DNA of 64,000 nucleotides, from positions 1 to 64,000 of the forward strand of contig JARKQY010000056.1 in NCBI GenBank assembly GCA_029974635.1, given 5' to 3'. Shown in pieces: positions 1 through 9,032 of the stretch. The position numbers and the translations under genes are program-made. This stretch comes from Bacillota bacterium. Its GTDB lineage: Bacteria > Bacillota > UBA4882 > UBA8346. Each line of letters starts with the position of its first letter. Positions within the stretch are counted from its first letter, which is position 1. Below the pieces are notes generated by a model that did no database searches, was not told where the DNA came from, and worked only from the letters and a program-made list of their open reading frames with translations.

Positions 1-711
1 ACTGCCTTAAATATAATCACCAACTTGTTTTTGGGGATCATTGCCTTGAGTGTTTGGATTCTTTTGCCGATTATCATGGATTACCTGGCGCTTAAAAGCA
101 AATGGGTTCATGATCTGTTGAATGGAAAAGAAGCCGTTCTGGTCAAACAGGGTAAAATCATGGAGGAAAACCTGTTTAGGGTTCGATTGACCGGAGAGGA
201 ACTTTTACGGGAACTGCGTTCGAAAAACGCTTTTAACTTAAGTGATGTTGAATTTGCCATTATGGAGACCACCGGCGACATTAATGTCATGCTCAAAGCT
301 GACCGGAAACCGGTTACTCCCCATGATCTGGGACAAAAAGTTGCTCCCCGTGCCGAACCGCAAACGGTAATCCTAGATGGAAATATCATGGATGAGCCCC
401 TGTCAACCATGGGATTAAATCGTGAATGGTTGAAACTGCAATTGGAAAAGATGGGTGTTTCTTTAGCCAATGTTTTTATCGGACAAGTGGACTCCTATGG
501 AGAGCTGTATATCGATCTCTTCGATGATGCGATAATCCTGCCCCAGCCTAAAGTAAAAGAGCTACTTTATGCCAATCTGGAAAAATGTCAAGCTGATTTG
601 GCCGGATTTGCGTTGGAGACACAAAACCCGGAAGCTAGTTCCATGTATAGCCGGAATGCGGAAAAACTACAAACGATTCTTAAAAAGCTGGAACCATATT
701 TACTGCGATAG
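1..711 (+). CDS. 2Duf-type spore membrane protein (DUF421 + DUF1657-like), 5' end cut by window
   Basis: The reading frame is open to the first base of the window, so the N-terminal membrane helices of a DUF421 (YetF-like) protein are missing. What remains is one hydrophobic segment, the soluble DUF421 domain (about residues 30-180 of the visible part) and a C-terminal helical part containing FALETQNPEA, which closely resembles FALETQDQQA in the small DUF1657 gene just downstream. Fusion of DUF421 and DUF1657 is the layout of the 2Duf protein encoded with spoVA-2mob genes in bacilli, where it sits in the spore inner membrane and raises heat resistance. The spoVA genes, if present, would lie left of the window. 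The visible TTG at 25 is unlikely to be the true start. Function in this organism is inferred from the family. Confidence 0.8.
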   Translation, partial: TALNIITNLFLGIIALSVWILLPIIMDYLALKSKWVHDLLNGKEAVLVKQGKIMEENLFRVRLTGEELLRELRSKNAFNLSDVEFAIMETTGDINVMLKADRKPVTPHDLGQKVAPRAEPQTVILDGNIMDEPLSTMGLNREWLKLQLEKMGVSLANVFIGQVDSYGELYIDLFDDAIILPQPKVKELLYANLEKCQADLAGFALETQNPEASSMYSRNAEKLQTILKKLEPYLLR

Positions 712-805
712 ATCCATGAAATGCAAAACTCTTTATATGGGGCATCTCCCGATGGCATGGGACATAAGCAAGGGATGTGGCAAAAGCGGTAAAGGAGGTG
801 AACCA

Positions 806-1009
806 ATGACAGTCGGCACTCAAATACAAAAAGCAATCGCCAGTGTTGAAAGCGTGGCTACCAGCATGAAAACTTTTGCCCTGGAAACTCAGGATCAGCA
901 AGCTAAACAAATGTTTCAGCAACTGGCCCAGACTTTTGACGGAGCGCTCGATACTCTCAAACAAAGGCAAACCTACATCGAGCAGCAGGAACCGCAATAT
1001 AAAGCGTAA
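806..1009 (+). CDS. DUF1657 small protein (67 aa)
   Basis: A 67-aa, mostly helical, Gln-rich protein starting at ATG 806 behind a strong ribosome-binding site (aaaggaggtg, 791-800). It carries the DUF1657 pattern MTVGTQIQ...FALETQDQQAKQMF. DUF1657 genes in Bacillota usually occur next to spoVA, YhcN/YlaJ and DUF421 genes that are expressed in the forespore. It follows the 2Duf-like gene by 95 bp and probably belongs to the same operon. The molecular role is unknown. A longer in-frame extension back to 569 exists but overlaps the upstream gene and has no ribosome-binding site, so the ATG at 806 is preferred. Confidence 0.85.
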   Translation: MTVGTQIQKAIASVESVATSMKTFALETQDQQAKQMFQQLAQTFDGALDTLKQRQTYIEQQEPQYKA

Positions 1010-1156
1010 AATTAACCAATCAATTATTGATTTCATTTATGCTGACCGGTTCATGGGAATATACGTATCAAAAAGCTTCAAGCCGAAGAATGGCGGATAA
1101 TACCCACCGGAAGGGGTAATTATAGATCATGTTAATCTGGACTAGGAGTGTTTCCC

Positions 1157-2380
1157 ATGGAAAAAAAACTATATCCTACCATCGCTGTTTTATGTCTGGT
1201 TCCCTTTATCATGGTTTTGGGAAACTCCATGCTGATCCCGGTTCTGCCCAAGATTCAGCAGGAACTTCATGTAGGACTGGTTCAAGTAGGATTATTGATA
1301 ACCGTTTTTTCCATCCCTGCGGGTATCGTTATCCCTTTTGCGGGAATGCTGTCGGATCGGGCGGGCCGCAAGAAGATCATGTTTCCAGCCTTATTAGTAT
1401 ACGGAACCGGTGGGTTATTGGCCGGGTTATTCGCCATATGGTTTAAAGAAAACGCGTTTCCCTTCATCATCGGGGCCAGGATCATCCAGGGTATCGGCGC
1501 CGGTGGAACATACCAACTGGGGATGGCCTTGGCCGGAGATTTGATTCAATCCAATGAACGGTCAAAAATATTGGGTTTACTGGAAGCATCCAACGGTTTA
1601 GGGAAAGTCATAAGTCCTTTAGCCGGTGCGGCCGTTGCGTTAATCGCCTGGTATACCCCCTTTTTTGTTTATGGTGTACTGGCCATTCCCATCGGGTTTT
1701 TAGTTTTACTTATGGTTAAAGAAGACACTCAGAAACTAAAACAGCAAGTCCAACCGGTTCCAAAATACTTTCAGGATTTGGCCAATATCTTCAAAACCAA
1801 GGGTATTCCCCTGATCATCTCATTTGCCAGCGGATTTCTGGCTCTATTCGCTCTTTTTGGATTACTCAGCTTTTTTGCCGATGTTTTGGAGCGACAATTT
1901 CATATGGATACTTTCTCCAGGGGGTTAATTCTAGGTATTCCGGTCCTTGTCATGGCGATAACGGCATATATTCTGGGGATCGTAATGCAGGGACAAATAA
2001 ACAAGATCTTAAAAGGGGCTGCGGTCATTGGCTTGTTCGCCTTGGCGGCGGGTTTGATTTTGTTCTGCCCGTTTAAAGAAGCCTGGTGTCTGATAGTCTC
2101 CGCATCCATCCTGGGACTGGGAACCGGAGCCGTCTTGCCCGCACTGAACACTCTGATCACTTCCACAGCCCCTAAAACCGAACGGGGACTCGTGACTTGT
2201 TTATACGGAACCGTCCGTTTCTTCGGGGTCGCTATGGGGCCTCCCCTTTTCGGACTGGCTGAAAAAATGTCGCAACCACTTATCTTCTTCACAACCGCTG
2301 GAGTCTGTATATTATTTGGCTTTTTATTTCTATTCCTGGTGAACCCAGAAAAAATCATCCCCAAGGAGATTCAAGGTTAG
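1157..2380 (+). CDS. MFS transporter (drug:H+ antiporter-like, 407 aa)
   Basis: A twelve-helix major facilitator superfamily protein. The motif between helices 2 and 3, GMLSDRAGRKKIM (about residue 70), is the MFS motif A, and the first half carries a RIIQGIGAGG stretch typical of the DHA1/DHA2 multidrug antiporters. It acts in the cytoplasmic membrane; the substrate cannot be read from sequence. ATG 1157 is chosen because AGGAG (1144-1148) sits eight bases upstream; the alternative GTG at 1148 overlaps that ribosome-binding site. It may be co-transcribed with the DUF1657 gene, although about 150 bp separate them. Confidence 0.85.
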   Translation: MEKKLYPTIAVLCLVPFIMVLGNSMLIPVLPKIQQELHVGLVQVGLLITVFSIPAGIVIPFAGMLSDRAGRKKIMFPALLVYGTGGLLAGLFAIWFKENAFPFIIGARIIQGIGAGGTYQLGMALAGDLIQSNERSKILGLLEASNGLGKVISPLAGAAVALIAWYTPFFVYGVLAIPIGFLVLLMVKEDTQKLKQQVQPVPKYFQDLANIFKTKGIPLIISFASGFLALFALFGLLSFFADVLERQFHMDTFSRGLILGIPVLVMAITAYILGIVMQGQINKILKGAAVIGLFALAAGLILFCPFKEAWCLIVSASILGLGTGAVLPALNTLITSTAPKTERGLVTCLYGTVRFFGVAMGPPLFGLAEKMSQPLIFFTTAGVCILFGFLFLFLVNPEKIIPKEIQG

Positions 2381-2500
2381 GGATGATCAGATATGCAAAC
2401 AAGTCAGTAAACATCAAGAATTTATTAGAGTTCCAGCTCCTTGCAACTTAACCAAAGCGCGTCTGGGAAATTAGTCCATAAATTTCAGTCAAAGGTTTTC

Positions 2501-5500
2501 CTACTGATATTTACCTTTCACCACCTTATTTAGCACCCCGTTCAGTTCATCAAATTTATAGGGTTTAATGACCATCCCTTTAAACCCGTATTGTTCACAA
2601 TCAGCCATGATGGGATCATTGGCATAACCGCTGGAAACTATCGCAGTTATATCCGGATCGATACCTCGCAGAATGGAGATGGCCTCCCGGCCGCCCAAAC
2701 CACCCGGGATAGTCAGATCCATAATTACAACATCAAAGGGCTCACCGGCATTTTTGGCTTCCCGATAGATGTCAATGGCTTGAGAACCATTCACCGCCAG
2801 TTCAACCCGGTAGCCATAGCAGCGTAACATTTCTCCCACCGCATTGAGAATCTGGATCTCATCGTCCATTAATAATATTTTTAAGCACTTCCTGGCGGCT
2901 GCCACTTCGTTCAGTGTTTTGGTATGTTCAGGCGCGGGATAAATCGCCGGAAGATAGATAAAGAAAGTAGTGCCGTTATCCTCCCGGGATTCAACATCAA
3001 TATATCCGTTATGCTTCTTCATTATCGAATATGAAGTGGTTAAGCCCAGGCCATTACCGTCTTTTTTGGTTGTAAAAAACGGGTCGTATATCTTGGAAAG
3101 ATTTTCTCTCGGGATACCCACTCCCTGATCCCGGACCGTAATCTTTACATATTTACCGGGCTTTAAATGGGATTCCTCCTCTACCACCATATTTTCGGCG
3201 GATATTCTAATAATTCCCCCTTGGGGCATGGCTTGATTGGCGTTGAGGACCAGATTGTGAATGACTTGACTGATTTGCGCCTCATCAATGCTAGCCCCCC
3301 ATAAATCCTCGGGTATTGCAAAATCAGCTTTGGTATTTGTCCCGCGCAAGACAAATCTGGTTGTATCCTCGATGAGTTCATTCAGTGAAGCATCTTTTTT
3401 AACCGGAGCTCCGCCTTTTGAGAAAGTCAGCAACTGTTTAGTGAGTTCACTGGCATTACGGGTGATTTCCACCGTATGTAATAAATATTTCTTATTATCC
3501 TCATTTTTTTGCTGTTTCATCAGGGCCAACTGGACATTGGAAAGAATGGCGGCCAAAATATTATTGAAATCATGGGCGATACCTCCCGCCAGAATTCCGA
3601 GTGATTCCAATTTCTCAGCCTTTTTTAATTCCTGTTCGGTTTTCTGTTTTTCGGAGATATCTTGAAAGATGATGACTGTTCCTTTCATTCGGTCATCATT
3701 GGCCCGAATCGGCGAACTATGAACCGACACGGGTATTTCGTTTAAATCCCGCGTTACTAACACCGGATTGCTTAAAAACTTTTGCGTTGTTAATACGAAA
3801 GGTTCACTGGTTTTATCATCAATAATATACAGAACTTTATATAAAGGTTTGCCGAGAGCTTCATCCGGCGTATACCCCGTCAGTTTAGTGGCGATTTCAT
3901 TTATTAATATGATTCGTTCCTCACGGTCGGTGGCGATTACCCCTTCGTTAAGGGAGTCCAAGGTTACGGATAACAGCTCTCTTTCAGACTCCAGCTCCTT
4001 TTCAAACTTAATCCGGTCTGAAATATCGTGAACATATACCGAAAGGCCGTCCGGGGACGGATAGACATGAAACTCAAAGCACTGGCCCAAAGGATTATAC
4101 GATTCAAAATGAATTGCCGTTTGTTCCCGCATCGCCGTTTGAAAATTTTCATAATAGTCCGGATACTTTTCTTTGGGAAAGACATCCCAAACCGGCTTTC
4201 CGATTAACTCTTCTTCCCGGTAAAACAAACGTTTCGCTTCCTTGTTAAGATACGTAATACAAAAATCCTTATCCAAGGAATAAAAAGCATCGGTAATACT
4301 TTCCAGGATATTGACGATTCTTTCTTGGGACTGTTGCGTACGTTGGGTAATATCCGTAAAAATAAAAGTAACGCCCGTAAGCTGATAATAACTATCAAAT
4401 ATCGGTGCCAGCGTAGCGGAAAGCCATATCGGTTCATCGGGATTTCGATAAATAATCAATTCTTCGCCGCGGATGATTTCTCCCTGTAAAGCGCGATATA
4501 ACGGCGTCTCTTGGACTGCATAGGGAGTGCCGTCAGGTTTACAAAAATTTAATTTAACAATGTGCTCGGCAAGGGATAACTGGTAGTCGGCATCCGTGAA
4601 CCCGGTTAAATTTCGGGCAAATTCGTTAATCCGGATAATATAGCCTTGATTATTATAAATAATAACTCCCGATGCAATGGAGGCAATAGTGGCATCCAAC
4701 TCGGCCGCCCGTTGTTCGGCCTCATCGCGGGCCTCAATGATAGTATTTGCATATTCCATTATGCTTTTTTCCTCTTCTTTACGTTCGGTGGTTTCGATCG
4801 TCACCGATACCCCGCCGATAATATTGTTTTCATCGTCACGGATGGGAATTGCATCGACTTGGATAACTGCTTGCGCGCCATCTCCCCGTATAATGGAAAT
4901 TTCTTCTCCGATTACGGTTTCGCCTTTGATAATCGAGCGGCAAATGGGCCATTCATCAAGCAAATACGGCCTGCCGTTGGAATGAAATCCTTGAAACTTA
5001 AAAAGATCCTCAACGCAGTTTAATTCAGAAGGCAAATATCCCCAAATCTGAGTGAGTTTTTTATTACGAAAAATTATCCGTCCCGAATTCTCGATTACAT
5101 TAACTCCTACAGGCATTTCTTCTAAGATTTGCCAAAACCAGTTTTGTTCATCTTGCAATCGCTCCAGGAATTGCTCTTGTTTATCCTTTACCATGGGTAA
5201 ATTGTTTTGGGTTTTTTCCAATTGTTGCCTAATTTTTATCAATTCGGTAACATCGCTCAATGCCAGAATAAATCCTTGAATCTCGCCATTAGCTTTGTTT
5301 ACCGGATTGAAACTCCAATCATAATAGCTGACACCCTGTCCGGGATATTCCAAAAATCCTTTCGCTTTCACTGTAATACCTTGACCGGTTTCTTTAACCT
5401 TAGTGAATATCCGCCGGTACTCTTCATTGGGAAAAATTTCAAAGTAATTATGGCCGATTAATTCCGCTGCTGTATGTCCCGAACCTCTAGAATAGGCGGA

Positions 5501-5617
5501 ATTGACCATCAAGAAGTTATAATTGCCATCCAAATAGGCTAACTGAGTTGAGGCGTTTTCAAATAGATTCTTATACATGGCAATAACATGTTTGGGGTCA
5601 GTTTCTGAATTCACCAT
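2501..5617 (-). CDS. Multi-PAS hybrid sensor histidine kinase with C-terminal receiver (1038 aa)
   Basis: Five PAS-like sensor domains in a row (about residues 12-125, 160-285, 305-430, 432-540 and 545-660) precede a HisKA dimerisation domain with the motif AGGIAHDFNN (phospho-acceptor His682), a HATPase_c domain (N box NLVLNANQA, G box DQGVGIP, then GNGLGL) and a receiver domain whose phospho-acceptor is Asp967 in VVIMDLTIPGG. There are no transmembrane helices, so it should sense a cytoplasmic signal. No response regulator gene is adjacent, so the phosphate target is unknown; orphan hybrid kinases in spore formers often feed Spo0 phosphorelays, but that is only a possibility here. ATG 5617 has a purine-rich GGGGGT stretch upstream. 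It is transcribed alone. Confidence 0.92.
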   Translation of the reverse strand: MVNSETDPKHVIAMYKNLFENASTQLAYLDGNYNFLMVNSAYSRGSGHTAAELIGHNYFEIFPNEEYRRIFTKVKETGQGITVKAKGFLEYPGQGVSYYDWSFNPVNKANGEIQGFILALSDVTELIKIRQQLEKTQNNLPMVKDKQEQFLERLQDEQNWFWQILEEMPVGVNVIENSGRIIFRNKKLTQIWGYLPSELNCVEDLFKFQGFHSNGRPYLLDEWPICRSIIKGETVIGEEISIIRGDGAQAVIQVDAIPIRDDENNIIGGVSVTIETTERKEEEKSIMEYANTIIEARDEAEQRAAELDATIASIASGVIIYNNQGYIIRINEFARNLTGFTDADYQLSLAEHIVKLNFCKPDGTPYAVQETPLYRALQGEIIRGEELIIYRNPDEPIWLSATLAPIFDSYYQLTGVTFIFTDITQRTQQSQERIVNILESITDAFYSLDKDFCITYLNKEAKRLFYREEELIGKPVWDVFPKEKYPDYYENFQTAMREQTAIHFESYNPLGQCFEFHVYPSPDGLSVYVHDISDRIKFEKELESERELLSVTLDSLNEGVIATDREERIILINEIATKLTGYTPDEALGKPLYKVLYIIDDKTSEPFVLTTQKFLSNPVLVTRDLNEIPVSVHSSPIRANDDRMKGTVIIFQDISEKQKTEQELKKAEKLESLGILAGGIAHDFNNILAAILSNVQLALMKQQKNEDNKKYLLHTVEITRNASELTKQLLTFSKGGAPVKKDASLNELIEDTTRFVLRGTNTKADFAIPEDLWGASIDEAQISQVIHNLVLNANQAMPQGGIIRISAENMVVEEESHLKPGKYVKITVRDQGVGIPRENLSKIYDPFFTTKKDGNGLGLTTSYSIMKKHNGYIDVESREDNGTTFFIYLPAIYPAPEHTKTLNEVAAARKCLKILLMDDEIQILNAVGEMLRCYGYRVELAVNGSQAIDIYREAKNAGEPFDVVIMDLTIPGGLGGREAISILRGIDPDITAIVSSGYANDPIMADCEQYGFKGMVIKPYKFDELNGVLNKVVKGKYQ

Positions 5618-5735
5618 GGGATAAAATTACCCCCTATGCAATAAGTCATAATAGTCATCCATTCCCGCAGGAAATTTGGGAATTTCATTATCTCAATTAT
5701 GTATTTCTAGATATAAATAAATTTCTGCAGTCCAT

Positions 5736-5763
5736 AAAAAAAACCTTCTGAATATATGGAAGG
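5736..5763 (-). terminator. Intrinsic-terminator-like hairpin upstream of the histidine kinase
   Basis: On the minus strand CCTTC (5763-5759 side) pairs with GAAGG (5748-5744) across a ten-base loop and is followed by eight T residues. It lies about 120 bp upstream of the kinase start with no minus-strand gene before it, so it could be a leader attenuator or a relic. The rest of the 367-bp gap (5618-5984) is AT-rich and shows no gene. Confidence 0.45.
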
Positions 5764-5984
5764 AGTCAACGAACCTTACAAAATTTAACTTCCCATTATC
5801 ATAATAGCAATATATCCAATTTACTTTTAAACTCTGTTATTAACTAAAATAAATATTTGGATAGAATATATAATTATCTTAAAAAGTTTATATAAACACA
5901 AACTTTGGGGATAATTTAAAATTGTAACTGCACTAGAATATGGAATATTAATAAGGATTAACATAAGAAAGACTATTTATATTC

Positions 5985-7343
5985 ATGAACACATTTTGGA
6001 CCGTTCTTAGCGGAACTTGCTTGGGATTAACATTTGGAACATGTATGGTAATCTTTGTCATGGTAAAAATCCTGCCGTGCTTTTCCCCATTAATTAAAAG
6101 AACATTCTTCGGAATAACGAACTTGTTGTTGAAAATCTCCTGGCAGGATTTTTTCGAAGCAAACTTGCGCGCCGCCACCGGAAAACCCCTTGACCGGCCC
6201 TACGGAGCCAACAAGGGCATTTTCCGGTGGAATAAACTTCAGTTTAATCCAAGTTACTTAAAGAAAAATCCTTTACACTCCGACATCGAAATCAATACCG
6301 AGATCGTTTTAGGGCCTCAGGCTCAAAAACCATTGCGTTTAAAAATACCTATCCTCATCGGGGGAATGGCTTACGGCAGCGGTTATAGCCTTAATACAAA
6401 AATTGCTTTGGCGAAAGCGGCAACCCTGGCGGGAACCGCCACCAATTCCGGTAACGGCCCATATTTGGATGAGGAACGCCGTTTTGCCCAAAGATTAATC
6501 TTGCAGTATTCGCGCGGCTTTTGGGCCAAATCGGAAAAAGTTTTAAAACAAGCGGATATGATTGAGATTGCCTTGGGACATTCCAGCAGAGGTTCGGCGC
6601 CGGTGCGGATAACTGGCAAAAAAATCACCATGGAAGTTGCCAAAAGATACGGAACGATTCCCGGTCTGGATGTACTGATGGAGGCGCGGTTACCGGAAGT
6701 CGAAGACATGAAACAGTGGAAAGACTTGGTACAAAAAATAAAAGAGGTGACCGGCGGGGTTCCCATTAGCGTTAAATTCGGCGCCAGTCATTATATCGAA
6801 AAGGAAATGGAACTTTTTATCGAAGGCGGCGTCGATGTTCTGGCTTTTGACGGAGTGGAAGGCGGCACTCATGGCGGCATGCCGGTGTTTATGGACGATA
6901 TAGGTCTGCCGGTGTTTCCGGCGCTCTGCCGGGCGGTTAAGTTTTTGAGTGAACATAAACTGCGGCATAAAATATCGTTAGTGGTGGGCGGCGGATTGGT
7001 AACTCCGGGGGATTTTGCCAAATGTCTGGCTTTGGGAGCGGATGCGGTTTTTATAGGCACCATCACAGCCCTGGCACAATCCCATACCCAAGTAACAAAG
7101 ACGCTCCCCTGGGAGCCGCCCCCCGTATTAATCTATAGCAACGGGAGGAAAAAAACAAAGTACGACCCTGATACAGGAGCCAAAAATTTACATAATTATT
7201 TTCAGAGTTGTGTGCGGGAGATGGAGGCCCTGGCACGAACCTTGGGCAAAGCCAGTTTACACGCACTGGACCGGACTGACCTGGTGGCTCTCGACCCGGT
7301 TTATGCGAAAATCGCGGAAATTGACTTTATGGAAAATCCATAA
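5985..7343 (+). CDS. FMN-binding glutamate synthase-family protein (452 aa)
   Basis: One hydrophobic N-terminal segment (about residues 1-35) is followed by a Glu_synthase (GltB central) TIM-barrel domain with the loops VSVKFGASHYIEKE, FDGVEGGTHGGMP and a glycine-rich phosphate-binding stretch VVGGGLVTPGDFAKCLALGADAV. The amidotransferase domain and the GXGXG domain of true GltB are absent. The cysteine trio that binds the 3Fe-4S cluster in GltB is not visible where it should follow the GADAVFIGT loop, so classical glutamate synthase chemistry is doubtful. Such stand-alone proteins are widespread and poorly characterised. It is not obviously in an operon with its neighbours. Confidence 0.8.
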   Translation: MNTFWTVLSGTCLGLTFGTCMVIFVMVKILPCFSPLIKRTFFGITNLLLKISWQDFFEANLRAATGKPLDRPYGANKGIFRWNKLQFNPSYLKKNPLHSDIEINTEIVLGPQAQKPLRLKIPILIGGMAYGSGYSLNTKIALAKAATLAGTATNSGNGPYLDEERRFAQRLILQYSRGFWAKSEKVLKQADMIEIALGHSSRGSAPVRITGKKITMEVAKRYGTIPGLDVLMEARLPEVEDMKQWKDLVQKIKEVTGGVPISVKFGASHYIEKEMELFIEGGVDVLAFDGVEGGTHGGMPVFMDDIGLPVFPALCRAVKFLSEHKLRHKISLVVGGGLVTPGDFAKCLALGADAVFIGTITALAQSHTQVTKTLPWEPPPVLIYSNGRKKTKYDPDTGAKNLHNYFQSCVREMEALARTLGKASLHALDRTDLVALDPVYAKIAEIDFMENP

Positions 7344-7460
7344 TGGATGAAGTTGAGCATATCTTTCCTAGAAAAGCCTTTTAATTCATGATTAAGTATT
7401 ATTGCCAAGTATATCCTCCCTTACCATTGGAGAAACTCTAATGGGAGGAGGTGGATTTGG

Positions 7461-9032
7461 ATGAGTTGGCGCGCAATCCATCATGAATTAACCCGTTCTT
7501 TCCGGAAAACCAGAAATCCGTTGAAAAGTCCCCAACCGCAGCCGGGACAACTAAGCCCCGGTTTGAGCCAAAATGAACGTCTTTTTCGGGATCTCTTTCA
7601 GGATTGCGGCGACATCAGTTTTCACCATTTTAACTTTGGCACCCCGGAACGCCGGGGTCTGCTCATCTACCAGCCAGGCCTGGTGGATCACAAAACCCTA
7701 AACGATTCCATCCTCCGTCCATTAATGGAACTTGAAGCCCGGGCTGTTTCCACTACCGAAGCCCTGGGCAATTCCATCATTTATTCGGCAGGCCAAGAAA
7801 TCGCCACGGAAATCGCTGATATTAGTGAGGGTATCTTGTCAGGCAAAACCGCTTTATTGGTGGAGAACTCCCAGGAAGCCCTTTTGATTGAGACTGCCGG
7901 TTTGGAGAAACGGGCTATCGAAGAGTCCAAGGCCGAACTTACTATCCGCGGTCCCCGGGACGCCTTCATCGAAATTCTTCAAGTAAATATGGCGCTGGTC
8001 CGGCAGCGGCTCAAAGACCCCCGGCTGAAGTTCCTCTTCTTCCCGGAAGGCCGCCGCAGTAAAACCAAAGTAGCCTTGGCCTATATGGAAGGGATCACCC
8101 CGTCGGATCTACTCCGGGAAGTAAAACAACGGCTGGAACAAGTAGATATGGACATCATCCTCGACTCCGGCTTTATTGAGCAGCAGATTGAGGACAAATG
8201 GTATTCCATCTTTCCCCAGCTCCAGCTCACCGAACGGCCGGATAAAGTGGCGGCAGCCCTGGCCGAAGGCCGGGTAGCGGTTTTTACCGATACCTCTCCA
8301 GGAGTCTTGATGGCGCCGGCTACTTTAAATACATTGATGCATACAGCGGACGATTACTACAACCGTTGGATTGTCGCCAGCTTTATCCGGGGTTTCCGGT
8401 TTTTTGCCAGCATTTTTTCGATTATTTTGCCGGCTTTATATATTGCCTTAACATCCTTTCATCCCGATCTTTTACCGACGGATTTTGCGCTGGCCATTGC
8501 CTCCGCCCGGCAAAATGTGCCTTTTCCCGCATTTATCGAAGCCTTTATTCTGGAAGCTTTTATCGAGTTAATTCGCGAGGCCGGATTACGGTTGCCCGGG
8601 AATCTTGGCCAGGCCATCGGTATCGTCGGCGGCTTGATCATCGGTCAGGCGGCAGTCGCCGCCAACCTGGTTACCCCGTTAATGCTTACTGTAGTAGGCC
8701 TCACCGCTATCTCCAACTTTACCATCCCGAACTTCGACGCAGCTCAGGCTGTTCGGGTGATCCGTTTTCTATTAATGATTTTCGCCGCAACTCTGGGACT
8801 ATACGGAGTTGCTTTGGGTATCATTATTATTTTCAGTCATTTGGTAATGTTGAACAGTTTTAATTATAGTTATCTCTCCCCTTGGTCGCCGCTGGAACCC
8901 CAGGATTTGAAAGATTCGCTGATTCGTTTGCCATGGCCTGCCATGCACCAACGCCCCAGTTTTTTGCGACCAAAACAAAAACAGCGTTTGAACGATAAAC
9001 GGAGTGAAACCCCTCATGATAATCAGACCTAA
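7461..9032 (+). CDS. gerA: Spore germinant receptor A subunit (GerA/GerKA family, 523 aa)
   Basis: First gene of a four-gene germinant-receptor operon. The N-terminal half (to about residue 290) is the soluble GerABKA domain; motifs include FFPEGRRSKTKVALAYMEGI and VAVFTDTSPGVLMAPATL, both characteristic of the family. About five membrane helices follow (about 300-480) and a short charged tail. The protein sits in the spore inner membrane and, with B and C subunits, responds to nutrient germinants. ATG 7461 is preceded by a GGGAGGAGG ribosome-binding site. Length is normal for the family. The gene overlaps the start region of gerC by 17 bp. Confidence 0.95.
   Translation: MSWRAIHHELTRSFRKTRNPLKSPQPQPGQLSPGLSQNERLFRDLFQDCGDISFHHFNFGTPERRGLLIYQPGLVDHKTLNDSILRPLMELEARAVSTTEALGNSIIYSAGQEIATEIADISEGILSGKTALLVENSQEALLIETAGLEKRAIEESKAELTIRGPRDAFIEILQVNMALVRQRLKDPRLKFLFFPEGRRSKTKVALAYMEGITPSDLLREVKQRLEQVDMDIILDSGFIEQQIEDKWYSIFPQLQLTERPDKVAAALAEGRVAVFTDTSPGVLMAPATLNTLMHTADDYYNRWIVASFIRGFRFFASIFSIILPALYIALTSFHPDLLPTDFALAIASARQNVPFPAFIEAFILEAFIELIREAGLRLPGNLGQAIGIVGGLIIGQAAVAANLVTPLMLTVVGLTAISNFTIPNFDAAQAVRVIRFLLMIFAATLGLYGVALGIIIIFSHLVMLNSFNYSYLSPWSPLEPQDLKDSLIRLPWPAMHQRPSFLRPKQKQRLNDKRSETPHDNQT

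Noticed and set aside
7063-7266. Minus-strand frame inside the glutamate-synthase-like gene
   Set aside because: Fully inside a conserved coding region on the other strand and without a ribosome-binding site.
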